NCBI GenBank assembly: GCA_017591395.1
Contig: WEDG01007499.1
Location: 44,911 to 108,910 of the forward strand
DNA: 64,000 bases
Reading direction: 5' to 3'
From: Schistocephalus solidus
Lineage: Eukaryota; Platyhelminthes; Cestoda; Diphyllobothriidea; Diphyllobothriidae
Below the pieces are notes generated by a model. The model had not been told where the DNA came from, did not search any database, and worked only from the letters and a program-made list of their open reading frames with translations. The translations under genes and the position numbers were made by a program. Shown here in pieces: positions 36,420 to 49,967 of the stretch (the first letter of the stretch is position 1; the number at the start of each line of letters is the position of its first letter).

Positions 36420-36600
36420 ATTCTGATTCCCCCTCCCCAGCGGCCCACGTGGTATATTCGGTGGACAAACAAATAGACCAGATCAATGCACGACAGAGTT
36501 TCCTAGGGGGGCCTTACTCGAAACATTCATTCGATTTCACCTTCAGTTTTCTTGACCCTGGCTTGACATCAGTCCAGTTGGGTGATGAATATCGTGCATG
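36420..36600 (+). repeat. Decayed copy of the 28-31 kb repeat family
   Basis: 'TTTTCTTGACCCTGGCTTG' followed by 'ACATCAGTCCAG' and 'GGGTGATGAA' aligns with the reverse complement of about 28600-28660 ('CTTCTTGACTCAGCCTTG', 'ACATCGGGCTCAG'). Confidence 0.45.
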
Positions 36601-36604
36601 TTAG

Positions 36605-39600
36605 AGGCTGTGCAAGTCTGCTATCAATACAAGTTGATTAAACTGGAATTCACCGATCCTGCACATGCTGCTGTGAGCATACAATTGACGGAGTCATAAT
36701 TGACGGTCGAATTGTGGTTACCATTGCAACTCTGGTAAATTACGTGTAGCAGCGATAATCGTCGCATTGAATTTACCAGTTTGCATAACATCGAAATGTC
36801 TTATAAACGATTAAAGTGTTGCAACAAATATGCACTAACTGAATGAACAGATAATAAATAAATTGGCGTCTGCCATGACTGGCTGGTCCGGAACAAATCA
36901 GTGCTTTTGTTTAAAATTTTGCCAATTGCAAGCTCAGTTAACACTAGGAAGTATTTTAAGGGTGAAAGAACAACGAAAGTATCCAACTGCGTAAACCGAT
37001 CAAGACGTGTAGAGGATATTTTAACCGAAATAATATTGACAAATCATCTTAAAAAGTTAAATCCCTACAAAAGCAAAAAGTGCCCTTAATAGCTCAGCTA
37101 ATGGTGATATTTTTTTGCTGTTTCAATCTTTGCAATAGCCCATCAAGCTATACATTATGATTTTGTAACCTTAATTACTTATTTACAAATAATGTTTATA
37201 ATTTAGAACACCAAGTTCTACTTAGTAGGTAAGACAATTTCATATTGCGTTCTCATGAAAGCCATAACACAGAAGGTGAGCAATGCACAAATGTGAAACA
37301 AGAATTTCATACTTCAAACCGAATGACGCATCAAGTAGACGCAGAAGAATAAGTGGTACCGCAAATTTTGTGTGAATAATCTTCAATTTAGTTACTAAAG
37401 CGAAAATTGTTAACATCATAATTCAATGGTCGTATGCATGAATCAGCATAAATGTAAGCTATCTAATCTGCTGGTTTTTTGCAGCATCGCTAGGAATTGT
37501 ATAATGTACCATGCCATTTCAATCGTCTAGATTAAAAGTCTTACTTCAAATATGACGGTAATGTTTGTAGATGTTGGCATTAAAAACGAATGCGATATGG
37601 AACATTGTACGGTGAATATCCAATTAATTAGCCCATTAGCAACTCAATTGCGCTTTCTGTGGTAAACGCAGCTGAAATTAGTAACAAATACCTTTCAATT
37701 CACTTTAAAATTAATCTATGGGTGCCCATCCTGTTGGCTCAGTGTATTTCGACTGGTGTGTTTTTTGCAAACCAAATATGATCCAAGGCATGAAAACATT
37801 TTTTTTCTGCTGACAGATTGTCATGTCATATCAGAATAAAAGAAAAATCACTATGCATTTCTCTATATTTAACTTTTCTAAGCAAAATAATATAACATCT
37901 TTAAGTGACTCATATGTGAATGCAATATAAAAAACCCATTTATATAGTTTTTACTGATTAATGATCGTGTAAAATGTCTTTTCAAAAAGGTTCACGTATT
38001 TAATGGCTAAAGATGACCAATGCTCATTTTCATCTCATTTTATAGGAAGAGACTCGGCGTAACGTAAGTTTCGAGTTAATAGAACCGTTATGCACTGACG
38101 TGACACCAAAACCGATAGTTATAGGGCCCTATCTGCACTTGCATACGGTAAACAAACATCTATTAACAAAAACAGTTTGCTTAGTCTACCACACAACTAT
38201 ACACATAGCCGCATTCAATTACTTTATTGGTGTTGTTTAATAGAATCTCTTAATGCATGAACAAACTTAATAAGTAAAATAATTTTGAGAATTCAATGCA
38301 GAATGAAATAAACATAAGTAATCACAAACAATTCGTTTATAGCGGCTAAATGCTTCCTGCAGCATGGACAAATTTACTGACACAAAGTACCAACCAGGCA
38401 TAATTTGAGACAAGTTTATACATTCACGCAAAATGTGAAACTATGCGCAAATAGTCTAGACCCCCAATTAATAAATGAAACTAAAAAATTGAACTTAAAT
38501 ATTTTCAAGAACAGTTCTTGAAGGAAAAAGACCATATAACTATGAATACCTCCATAAATACAGAATAACATTGGTATATGAATGATACTGCAATATTCCT
38601 TTATCCAGTGTAAGATTATGAGATTATCCGCAGATTAAGCATAAGTAACGATCTTTTTTGATCTAAAAATAAAAAAAGTTAGGCGCCAGTATCTTTATAC
38701 AAACAACTAATATAAGATCATAATTCTAATCCAAACAATCTTTCAAACATTTCTGACGTTTTGATCTGAACAGGTCAAACTTTCTACTATTACTAACAAC
38801 GGCAGGTTTGGGATCCTTCTAATCAACAAGCCCATGCAATTAACTATGTCCGCAATATGGCTCACGTATAAGTGAATGTTATACGATGGACATTTTAAAA
38901 CGTTTGAGCTGTTATCTCGGAGTAATCTTGTTTCATTAACTACCCCGTAAACTGCAACCATTAATTTGTATTAATGGCTGACTCTCGAAGCGAACATGTT
39001 TTCCCCCACATCCACTGTTTTTTCATTATTTCATGCACGCCATTTTGGTTCATCAAACTGGCAACCAGGTTTTGAAATATGCTTAAAAATAAATAACTCG
39101 TTTACCTACATGAAGCATTGATCATTTCAAAACCGGACATTTGACAATCCATGCTGAAAACATAACTCCTCCTAAAATGACGGCCTAAGATTAAACATCT
39201 GGATAGACATTTTCAGAGAATAACCATGGATTATTGAAGTCAGCACCTAACATTGTTCAACGCTTTTAAAAAAACAAGAAAAGTGAATGTATTTAACTGG
39301 TTTGTGTCTGTTACACACATTCTGAAAGAAAATGCAAAACACTCTCCTCACATGTGCAACTCCAATTTTTTAAACAGGAACGAATCTTATGGAAACCATG
39401 TTTAATCATGGAAATGTGCGGAAGAAACGCTTAATAACAAAAGCATGGTTAGTTGCTCTAGGCAATTCTTCTTTAAAGGAAATGCAGACGAGTGTCAAGT
39501 ATTTCCATTGCATTTACATGCGGTTTGTATATAACGAAATTCATAAGCAGACATACATTATATGCTTAACAAAGTGAAGTGACGAACTTGTCAATATGTT

Positions 39601-39880
39601 AAAATATTATTTTTGTGTGCTCATTTGATAGCAAATTACATACTCTTTAAATTTTATACTTTAAAAAGGTGTCTAACGGTTTCCAAAAAGGTTCTAAATT
39701 GCGCAATAACTTTAAATCCTACCAGCCGTCATACTTGAAACCTCGATTTCTAAACCACTTATAGTATACGTTCTGTGTAAGAAAAAAAATTTCCCTGGGA
39801 AACGGGCCAGATGGTAAATGCAGTTGACCAACAAAGAAACCATATCAGGGCACGGCAAGTGTTATTCGGGTTGCGCTCCC
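36605..39880. other. AT-rich non-coding stretch
   Basis: Nothing recognisable on either strand. Confidence 0.4.
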
Positions 39881-39939
39881 GTAACAAATGCTGAACATTG
39901 GAGCGGGGTGCAGTGGCAAGTCTAGGAGCCCCGACTGGG

Positions 39940-40040
39940 CCATCCAACTGCGCCTTCCCTATCTCCGGTCTTCTTGACTCTATCTTGACACCGGTCTCAG
40001 GAGGTGCAGGAGGAGATAGTGCGGTAGATGCAGCGAAAGT
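39940..40040 (+). repeat. Copy of the 28-31 kb repeat family
   Basis: 'TCCGGTCTTCTTGACTC' and the bases up to 'GTAGATGCAGCG' match the minus strand at about 28585-28665 over some 75 positions, with scattered substitutions. The open frame at 39898-40167 (89 codons) includes this match, with 'ISGLLDSILT', so part of that frame may derive from element coding sequence. Confidence 0.6.
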
Positions 40041-40169
40041 TACCTATAACTTTAAACTTAATCACGCGAAAGTCACCGTGGCTGCACCACCATGGTGTGG
40101 AGCCCATTTTCGAGATAGTTGGACTACGACAGTCGAAAATAATTTTATTTCTGTAAAGAATAAGTAACT

Positions 40170-43100
40170 AATTCTTCGAATTGTGAATAAGGTCACACAG
40201 TTGTAATTAAATGTTCTTATGGATTTTGATCATGAAGGTAACATTAATAAATTGAGGTACTTATTGTTTTAAGGAATTTTTTTTTAAAACCAAAAAATTG
40301 TTTTTCTTTAAATTTAAAATTTGACGAAGACGTCATTTGCTATCAGACGAGTGCACAAAATTTTATTTTTGTGTGTGTTTTCTCTTATCAATATTTGAAT
40401 GATGAAGAGCTTTGAAAATCAAATAGAATCGGGCATACAATTTAAGTAGATATTTAGTACATTGCAAACGTTTCGCGGATGGCCAGAAAAAAGCCCTTTC
40501 GAAAGGTTCCATCCAATTTTACTAAAATATCTTGGGATAAGCTGCAAAATATGCAATTTGACTACCCTAATTAAGTGCATTGTTTGAATTGGAAACACAT
40601 TTCAGATTTTTAATTTACATATGTTGAGATAGCGATTCCACTGTAGTAGTCATAAAATTTTTTAACTATTTGCATTGTATATTCTATTCCAGCGAGGAAG
40701 CTCAGAAATTGGGCATAAAATATGCAAACAAACACGTCTATTGAAAGCTGTTATGAGTATTGGAAGCTGCGTTGACAATAACGTCAGCGAATTACGCAAG
40801 CATTCTTATCTACCCAGTTCCAGTTAATCGCAATCATAGCGACAGGTTAGAATAAGCATTACGGTTAAGAAAATTCACTAAGCAAATTACTTTTAGGGAC
40901 ATCAACAGTAGCCACGCTATAAAAGGTGCACTTCACAGCAGTTTTTAAGACCTGGTTGTATGAGCAAGTACAATTCAACGTGGTAGGTTCGAGTGCATAT
41001 TCCTTGATAAGAGGTTAAAAACCAGGGGGAGGAAGCATTGCAAAACATCAAATATTCCTGAAGAAATTGCTACTAAATTCCTGTTCCGCATAAGACACTG
41101 GAACATCACGTTTCCAAGCAAAAAATATGGTCTTACAATTAATTGCAGGAAGAGTAAATCCCATGCATTGACGCATTTTATGTTGCTTTTTTTCGTAGGG
41201 TGGTATACAACACAAGACAAGAGGCAAGGAAGGCACACCTGAATTTTCTGTTATCTTTAACTTACCCTAATTCATTGATATTACGCACACTTAAAGTTTA
41301 TCCGAATCCTATCCCAATCCTTCATCTTATCTTACCGGATCTCATCACATAGCTTAATTAGCCTGGTTGATTCTTGTTTCCATTTTTTACTCGGGGACTC
41401 TTCAAGCATGTCCTTAATTGTTTCCTTACTGAGAAACAGCGCGCGTGTCACAGCGAACAGCATATTCTCCAGTAGAAATTTTGATTGTTTTTGTTAGTGT
41501 CCCTTGGAAGCACTTAGGTAAATGACTAGTGAAAAATTGTACTAAATGTGTTAATGTTTATCCGTAAAGCAAATGAAGGACATAGAACGTATTAAATTCT
41601 TATTCCTGCATTAAAAGACCTCAAAAGGCCACTTTTAAAGGCAATACATGTGATCTTAAGGTTGGTTATGTGCCTGGCATCTTATATATTAGACACAAGA
41701 CAAAATAATGCCTATGCTTACTAGTAAACAAATTCTAGTAATGTTGACGTCTTCAGGTGCGTGAACATGGTGAACGTGACGCTGAAGGAAATATGCGAAA
41801 TGGCCAACCAATGTTTAAGTCGAAGAATACCCCAAAATAGGTGGAAATCAAAAACATGAAGGACCAAATCGTGTTAACCACATAACCTGAAGCTCTCCAC
41901 TTAGTGGTTAACCTCAGACGCTGTAAGTTGCTTAATAGAATATCGCTGATCGTTCACCATCAGATTTAGCACTAACAGCTTATCGGCAACCAAATAAGTA
42001 GTTGTCAACATGATGAACATAATAATGCAATAATTGCTCGGACTCTATTAAAGTCAAATTCAGCAATGAAACATATATCCTGCTGTCACTAAATTCAAAT
42101 GAGAGTACATTGGTTTCCCTTTTTCTTGAAATGTCAACCGAACATCTTAAATTTGTTTTAGTTTTTAAAAAAAATAATTAAGTAGATTTGGTATAATTAT
42201 TATCTTGTAAACTTATCCCAAATATTTTACTCACAGCAGGATTCTGGCTAATCAACTAGTGTTTCTCTGACTGTTAACATCGTCATTATTAATAAAAATA
42301 TATTTTTAAGAAATTATACGTACACAAAATTATTTATTATACACGTTTGGTACGACACTGTGTCTTTTTCCAATTTTAATATTTGAAGCAAGTGTAATTT
42401 TCAGTGGAAAACGTTTTCCTATGAAGAGATTCAGAGCGTACAATATTAGGCCAAAGTACATTGTAAATGTAAATTAATTAACGTTGTCCATAATGCATCT
42501 AACAAGCTAATAATCGTTTGCTGAATTTTTATGGAAAGGTGTGAATTCATCCTGAGAGTATCGAGAACTGCGTGATTTTCCGTAAACAGAAAGCAGTCAG
42601 CATTCTATTTTGAAGAATGGAATGAGATTGTAACGCCCAGTATGGTTTCAAATTATTCGGCAATTTCGAAACCTTTTAAACAAAAGGGTACCCTATTTTC
42701 AAGCATAAGATTTAAAACAATACGCAGTTGTTTTCAGAACGAGTATTAAAATAATATTTATGTGCATATTGTCTATAAGATATATTTGACTTTAAAAGGA
42801 CAGCGACATTGATTAAGAATACTAACTTCTGCTAAGAAGCCTTTTTTTACAGAGTTTACTTTCTATAGGCGATCAACAGGAAGCTCATTCAAAAACTGAC
42901 AACTTTCTCTGACTGAAATATATAAGCATTAGGCTGCAGGATCATCAATACAACAACATTACTCAAGCATTTTGTTCGAATCTTAAGCAGATATTAGAAG
43001 TTTGGTTGATATTTCATGAGATAGGGAATCGACCGTTGGTACAAACAATCAAAATTACGCACAGACTGATCTTACATTTGCGGAAGATTGACATAAATAT

Positions 43101-43740
43101 GCAGGTATACCCCAAAGACGCCACCAATGTAAAACAAATGCAAAGGCTTCTTGTCCACGGCAGTTACCACGGAATTTGCCTCATAAGCATAAAATTGCTG
43201 CAAAGTCATTTAAACGCAAAATAAGAACACGAATACGTCAATCATTTCCAAGTAGGATGCTGAAAGCACTATAAAACAATAGGATATGTTATTTGCTTTC
43301 AAGGACTAACAATCAACTAAACGGTAATTTTGTTGATTAAAAGATGATCGCTAGTAAGCTGACTGTGAAAATACGTATATTCTCTCCACATAACAGGATG
43401 TCTTACAGAGAAGGTAAGGTAGGTTCTTAGTGGGTCGATCTTTAGCACAGTGGATGGTGAGTCGTTACAAGAAGACATTTTTAGTCTCATGAACTTTTTG
43501 TTATATGCGGTAAGAGGACTAGAAAACATATCCGCGGACTATCCTAGAGTTCTGCCTATGGCTACTTAAAACTTCAATATTTGGTAGGCGCGTTAAGTAG
43601 TTTCTAGTGCCAGTTTATGGTTGCTGCATCCGCCGCACGTTCTTTAAGCACACTTAAATCTTTTTTCGGTCAGGAATAGATCAGAGGCCAAACTGTCCAT
43701 TTATTCGTGCCTTATACACCTATTTCTCGCTCAGCCAAAA
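40170..43740. other. AT-rich non-coding stretch
   Basis: I found no gene or preserved repeat here. Confidence 0.4.
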
Positions 43741-43744
43741 TGGT

Positions 43745-43865
43745 GTCTCAGATCTCAGTTGAGTGCCATAGTAGTCAGACTAAGAAATAATAATTGCGGC
43801 CTGACTCTCTGTCCTAGATAGCAGATCATTTGGTAACCTTCAAAACTACAGCTTTAAGCCAACTT
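43745..43865 (+). repeat. Decayed copy of another part of the 28-31 kb family
   Basis: 'GAGTGCCATAGTAGTCAGAC', 'AATTGCGGCCTGACT' and 'GGTAACCTTCAAAACTAC' line up in order with 28735-28880 ('GAGTGCCATAAAGGTCACAT', 'AATTGCAGCCTGATT', 'GGCAACCTTCCAAGCTAT'). Confidence 0.55.
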
Positions 43866-44229
43866 TCATAGTCAAAAGGGCTTTAGAGTATTTTTAATAA
43901 ACAAAAAAGGGGAATAGAAGGCAAATATTTTACCCTTCTCCCAATTTGCTATCTAAAACACACGTCCACTTTACGAGATCACCAGCCCTGTAATGAGCTG
44001 ATTGGTCACATGTGGCAAAGATGTAATGCATGAGCCGACCTATGTTTGCCACACATAACCTGACATCTTACACAACGAAATATATGTTGCCTATAGTGGC
44101 ACTTATCGTACAAAAATAGATACGAAGATATCAATAAACAGATAACATTATAGAAAAGAACTTAACATATTTGACTGACCACTTCTTGCTTAATAGTCGT
44201 CATAAGCCAAACATAGCCAATGCAAGGAT

Positions 44230-44400
44230 TTGCCCGACTGAAGGGTCTAACACACAACCTGATAGAAAGTCAAATGCTCTAAACATTGACCCATGGGTTC
44301 GTCATTTGGCTTGCCTTGCCAGTTTCGATCGGGTTTTATAAACATTGACAGGTGGACACTCCCCGAGAGCACAGTACGAGAGGAATGAGTCCCCTAACAG
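44230..44400 (-). repeat. Decayed fragment of the tRNA-headed hammerhead repeat
   Basis: 'TGCCTTGCCAGTTTCGATCG' and a following 'GGTGGACACTCCCCGAGAG', 'AATGAGTCCC' match the array sequence 'TTGCCGGTTTCGATCG', 'GGTGCTCACCGATCGG', 'GACTCGTCCC'. The ribozyme segment itself is not included. Confidence 0.45.
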
Positions 44401-47400
44401 ATCAGGGTGAGCCTGTCAACCAAAGTTGAAAACCAATATCAAAAATTCCATTTTCAGTAGCATCTTCGTTCTGTTATATTCAACTATGTTGAACATTAGA
44501 GAAATTTCTAATTTTGCTTCCAGGTGTTCCAGATTTAAATTGACCTTGATGTGGAGAAAATTGCACTCCTGCGGTTGAGTAAAAATACAAAAAAACATGC
44601 TGAATATCTAGAGATTTCCCCTACTATTTTGCGTAAATTGTCAAAATAGTATGTTCAAATCGAAGCAATGACAGCAGCGGACCGAAACATCCATCTCCTC
44701 TATTAGCAAGTCACATACCTCTGGACTGCAAAAACTATTATCATATTTGTGTCTGCAGGGTCAACGTTTTAAAGCTAGATACTAAATAACTGAATATTCA
44801 TGAGTGGCCTTTTAAAGGCACCCGAAGGCAAAGTAGAAGAGAATATGTCACAGGTTTCAGAAACAGGAGGTATGATTAACACCATCACCAATATGCTGAC
44901 GCATAGGTGACTGCAGTAGAATGATCACTGAGATGCAATTGAACTATATTAATAATGGATAAATGATTAGGATTTCCCTAAATTAACGGACTAATTATCA
45001 TAAAGGGTCAGTAGAAAGCACGAAATCAAATAAAACCGAGACAAACAGCACTCAAGGCAAAATAGGTACCGTATGCAAAATAATCTTCAAACTGGAGTCC
45101 AAGCTGCCTTCATCTAGCCTTTCCACCATATGCCCGCTAACTCTCAATGTTTTCTTTAATTTTGACAGAAATACATTTTGAGAAGGCAGATAGGCTCCAA
45201 TTCAGTGCCTTATTGTTTATTTATGCAGACGTGCGTGCTTTTATTTCTGACTGGCGGCTGGCGCCAGCCTGTTGAGAACATGGACATTTTCGGCAGATTT
45301 TGAAATTTTAAAATGGCATTCTGAGATTTTTCAGAAAACAAAATCACAGTGAAAATATTTAAGTTTTTGAATGAAGTGTATTAGTAAACACTATAATTTA
45401 TAACAGTAAATATTGCGGGGTTCGCACAGTCTGCAGGTATATTCAGTTATTTGCGAATAATGATGATCTTGAGCGCACAAAAAAACTTAGAATTCACAAT
45501 TTGCATTCTTATGCGCTCGGTATTGCAATATGGAATTTAATTAAACTTTTTAATTTCGGCAAAATAATTGTCCAAATGCATATTCAATGTAGGAATCATG
45601 GATAAATCGCGTACAATACATAAACATACTTCCATTAATTTTGACAACTAATATAAAGAACAATGCATTAGATTTTTTAATTATAAGTTAAAATCGACTA
45701 GGTCATTTCACAGCTTAAATACTTACAAATTAAAGCATAAAAACATTTTAATGCAACAAATAAAGATTGATATTGTACCATATGTTAGACATGTTTAATA
45801 AATCATTTATGAGGCCTTTAACAGTTACCGATTCCCACTGCAAAGATCCATTTTCACACTTTTTGGCCTGAAACGTTGACGGTCACAATAAAGCGTTAAA
45901 CCAAGAGGATGTATGGAAAAATAATTTTAAGGTCGTTCAAAAGTTGGCCTACATAAATCATGGATCAGCTGTGCTTGAAATTTGGCAACAACCAATTATG
46001 TTTCACAAATAAAAATGCCTTTATTGTGTCAAATGTTTTAATAAACAAACGAAAATTTACTCGCATGTAAATTGGGTGTGCTGACTTACGGGTCTCACAC
46101 TTTGATGGTCATATGTAACTCATCCTACAAGAATCGCATGGTTAAAAGTTTTTTCTGCGATGATTTCTGTTATCGATATTCACGAGGTTTTTTATGCCAA
46201 TTATCTCTTCCCAGTGAAAACACCTTCGATTATTACTTCAGATACAGACCTATCAGTACATAATTATACGAACGTAGAATCAGGCTTTATATATGCATTT
46301 AAAAACTGATTTTAGTGCACAGATTAACATCTTGCGGAAAAAAATACGTGATTTTGCCATTGCAGCGTTCGAGTGTCCTTTGTCCCAGTGCTAAAAGTTA
46401 ACTGAATAATCTGCTGCCTTTGGTTAATAATTTACTGTGAGATCGCCTCTTTCGTTTACTAACAAGTCTTAAATATAACGTTCATTATTTATTTCAACTA
46501 GAAAACTATTTAAAAATAATCGGTATATAACCAAATTTTCTAAAAAAAACTCAGATTTAAATTGTTCTTTCTGTCTTGGCTTTTTCCGCTAGTAAGATAA
46601 CTGCGCAACATGCGCCGACAAGAGATTTAGAGGTCAGATTTGATTTTTTCTTTCACTTATTCAAGTAATTAAGGATAAACGTACATGATCGCATCCTGTT
46701 ATTTACTCTCGGACATTAGCTAATTAATTGTCCGTTTGTGAAGGCAGGTCATAGCACAATCACTGTTTTCTGGATGCAATGATTAAGAGAACGTGCATGC
46801 TTATCCTTTTGGCATGCCTGCAGTCTGCATTAAAACATAGTCTTTAAAGTTCTTAAAATGTTTTCTAAACCTGTGAACTAGAATTAAATGTATAAGACCG
46901 TAAGCAAGCAGTAGACTATGAGGTCCCAAATGATGAGCCGTTCTCCTCGTAGCTATACGACAGAAGGCTTGATTAATTTTCGTTCGGCATTAAAGCTAGG
47001 ACCTTAAGTAATACAATATCACCTGTAAGTCGTTTGCATACAATTAGCTGATTTTTTTTCTTTTATTGAATATTATCAAGGTATCTTCCTGTTGCTGATA
47101 AACATCGTCCCAATTATGCCTATAAACGTTTCATCTACGCCTATTCACCAAAAAATAAACTAATTAATTTACGTAACTGATTAAGTTCTTAATACATCTA
47201 AAAGCAGAACAGTGTTAAGCCCTTGGGATTTTTCTCAATATAAAACCTTACTTAAGTTTAAAATTTTAAGTAATTTGCCTGCATTGAGCGATGTTGGAAG
47301 TCATTCACCCAATGCAAGCATTAACAATATCATTGCAGATGGATTGATCTTCTGGAAAGGTTTTACATCTTAATGTGAGAACGGTTTTCATGGCAGGCAT

Positions 47401-49214
47401 GACTCATCACTCGCGTTCCTCTCGATTCTTTCGCAAATGAGCGTGCACACTCTGTCGACCGGCATTTGTGTGTTTTTGCCTTTTGCAGAGCTAAAAGTCC
47501 GAGTATTTATGTTTTAATTAGAAATAAAGAATGCAGTGTGCCAAATAGCGCATTCGACCGAAAGAATTACTAAAGTGAATTTTTGCCTAATAATAGCTCA
47601 GTAGTCTGTCACGCTCACCTATGAAAAAATGGGTGAAACACCATGTTGCACGGACGTCAACAAAAAGTTCAACGGGGCCACTAACCAGACACACAACAAC
47701 TTACCAAGAAGCATAAATGGCTGCCCTGAGCATCAATCGGCTTTCTGTCAGTTTTGACCTTTAACGGATATCCTGCACAAAGTCACAGAACGTCTGCCTA
47801 ATTTTATATTACAAAATGAACATTAGATAAAAGTGCGCATATCAGTGCATGAAATTATTAATCCCTTTGGTGATATCTAGCAAAAGCAAATTTTTTGTAA
47901 AAACATCCGGTCTTATCGTTGAAAGCAAACGTTCTCTCAACTTCGTTATGGAATCAGTTTCAAATAATAAGGTTTGTGAATAATGGTATTTTGATATAGA
48001 AAATGTCAACTTCATCTGATTAATTTATTTGTAAGATATTGGCGATTACTATAGGAATTATTTGGTGCTTATTAAAGTAATTATAATTCTGGATTGCCAC
48101 ATAGTTTGTCTGACGTAACCACAATTTAGGACACTAAGATACTTTATTAATACTGCTAAGAAGAATATAGCATAAGCTATGGAACGAAATAGTTATGCTC
48201 AAATCAAATACCTTTCCTCATTAGCACTGAACCTTATGCACAGTTTAAATGATTTAAACTGTTGATAGGACAACTCAGTTGCAGCTCTCATATAAACAAC
48301 TGCAATCTTTATAAATGAAACAATGTTTGTCTAAGGAAATGAAACACCTCCGGGTAAAGCAATTTAGCCGCAAACTGGCGAATAAAGCCTACAGAAGGAA
48401 TGCAGTTTTTACATGAAACACAAATTTAAAGGAACAATCGGCCTTTAAAAGATGAACCTACTGGTGGAACCTACTGAACCTGCTGAAGATTCTACTGGTG
48501 GTAACGGATTTCTTCTATAAAGACACGTTTCTCAGGTTGGTAACTGGGGGCTGATTACCATTGTTTTTTTAAATAAAATGTGTACCTCATGGAATTCAAA
48601 ATATTATTATAGTAAGACGCTAAACTTCAGAAAACTCAATTTTAATTGTCTGCAGTTTGCCTCTTTTGTGCGAAAAAATTAAATGATATTTGGAAAAGCA
48701 AATATGAGGAACTAAATGATTATCTTGATTGAGTTGATCATTTATCATAAAAACAACTGAAAATGTACTGATTAAAGATTTGCATATATTTGTTTTGGAA
48801 AAAACTATTATGTTGTGCTAGTAACTTGTAGTATTTTTTTCGTTTATGGTATGAATTGCAGCAGTGTAATGAGTAAATGGATTGAAAATTCATTGCGCGG
48901 GTTTGGGCATGCGATGATGGGTAATAGATGTAAAAATTGGATTGCAGATGTCAACTAAAAATTGCAGGCATCGGCATTTTGTATAAATTGAGTATGCAGT
49001 TTACAATAAGACTAGTAAAAAAATTTGAATAATCATAGGGTAGAATTAAACTATTATTTCGTGCCAAAATTGGAGCACTATCACTTTAACATGGTTTTTT
49101 GAATGCAAATTATAAACTGAAAAACCAATTTGATTTATTAAATATAAAACATTCCATATATTTTGAGCATTAGAGGCCAATAAAATAAGACATTATATAT
49201 TTATACAGAAAACC
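44401..49214. other. AT-rich non-coding stretch
   Basis: No gene is recognisable. A perfect 14-base palindrome GGCTGGCGCCAGCC lies at 45256-45269 and is the only local oddity I noted. Confidence 0.4.
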
Positions 49215-49235
49215 ATGACCAGAAAAGACAAATGA

Positions 49236-49280
49236 GACTGAAATGGCCATTTCTGGTTTATTTGCCATCATCAGCCAGCC
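49236..49280 (-). ncRNA. Hammerhead-ribozyme-like segment, copy A
   Basis: The 45-nt segment on the minus strand has: helix I strand GGCTGG; core CTGATGA; helix II beginning TGG and ending CCA (three pairs, T-A, G-C, G-C); GAAA; TGGCCATT, a palindrome usable as helix III with A15.1-U16.1; cleavage triplet ATT; helix I partner TCAGTC (six pairs including G-U). All core residues are intact in this copy, but helix II is short because of mutations. The zero-loop helix III would need a dimer, or two ribozymes in tandem transcripts, to act. Confidence 0.6.
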
Positions 49281-49304
49281 ATACCCAACCCCAGGCGCTG
49301 CAGC

Positions 49305-49372
49305 GCCCGAGGCTCAAACTTGCGACCTCATTAGGCAGAAAGCAAACGCTCTACCCACTGCGCCACGAGCTC
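49305..49372 (-). repeat. tRNA-like head with pol III boxes
   Basis: Minus strand 'GAGCTCGTGGCGCAGTGG' then 'GTAGAGCG' gives an A box (TGGCGCAGTGG), and 'AAGTTTGAGCC' is a B-box-like block about 35 bases later. It is a promoter-type remnant of a tRNA. The ends do not form an acceptor stem. Confidence 0.55.
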
Positions 49373-49660
49373 GTTGTCTTGCCGGTTTCGATCGGACATA
49401 TTAACAATAGTAGTTAGGTGCTCACCGATCGGTTGCAGGACTTACTCGTCCCGTTGTGCCTTTTGGCTAACTCTTAAACCCTGCCAGCAGCCGTAAAGCA
49501 GCTAAGGATATAAACAGAGTAACATGACCAACAAAAGCAAAAGAGACCGGAATGGCCATTTCTGGCTTATAAGCAGTCATGAGCTTAGGTAGAGCGTTGG
49601 ACTTTGCTTATAAGTTCGCGAGTTCGAGCCACATGCACCGCAGCACCTGGGGTTTGGTAT

Positions 49661-49705
49661 GGCTGGCTGATGTCGGCTAATACGCCAGAAATGGCCATTC
49701 CAATC
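49661..49705 (+). ncRNA. Hammerhead-ribozyme-like segment, copy B
   Basis: 45 nt: GGCTGG, CTGATGT (last A changed to T), C, GGCT, loop AATA, CGCC, A, GAAA, TGGCCATT, then CCAATC. The core substitution and one helix II mismatch suggest it is inactive, while the GAAA, palindromic helix III and ATT triplet are kept. Confidence 0.5.
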
Positions 49706-49875
49706 TCCTTTGTCTTCGTCATTTATGTCATTCTGCCTATTTACTTAGCTGCTTTACGGCTGCTGGAGGGGCTTGAGAGTTAGACCCAAGGCAAAACGGG
49801 ACCAGTGAGTCCTGTAACCGATCGGTGAGCTCGCTCTACCATTTTTAATATTCCCAATAGAAACGGTAAGACAAT

Positions 49876-49943
49876 GAGCTAGTGGCGCAGTAAGTAGAGC
49901 ATTCGACTTCTACCTAATGAGGTCGCGAGTTTGAGCCTCGGGC
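49876..49943 (+). repeat. tRNA-like head with pol III boxes
   Basis: 'AGTGGCGCAGTAAGTAGAGC' carries an A-box-like block, and 'GAGTTTGAGCC' a B-box-like block 35-40 bases downstream. It is a tRNA-derived internal promoter and not a functional tRNA. Confidence 0.55.
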
Positions 49944-49967
49944 GCCGCAGCTCCTAAGGTTGGGTAT

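Larger units (their letters stand above)
49215..49580 (-). repeat. tRNA-headed hammerhead repeat, minus-strand copies
   Basis: One full unit and part of a second, read on the minus strand. In order on the minus strand: 'AGCTGCTTTACGGCTGCTGG', 'GGGACGAGTAAGTCCTG', 'CCGATCGGTGAG', 'CGATCGAAACCGGCAAGACA', the tRNA-like head (49305-49372), then 'GGTTGGGTATGGCTGGCTGA' leading into the hammerhead segment (49236-49280). At 49545-49580 the end of another ribozyme segment starts a second unit. The orientation flips at about 49581. Confidence 0.8.

Noticed and set aside
45256..45269. Perfect 14-base palindrome GGCTGGCGCCAGCC
   Set aside because: It is isolated, with no repeat or element context. A palindrome of this length is expected occasionally by chance.
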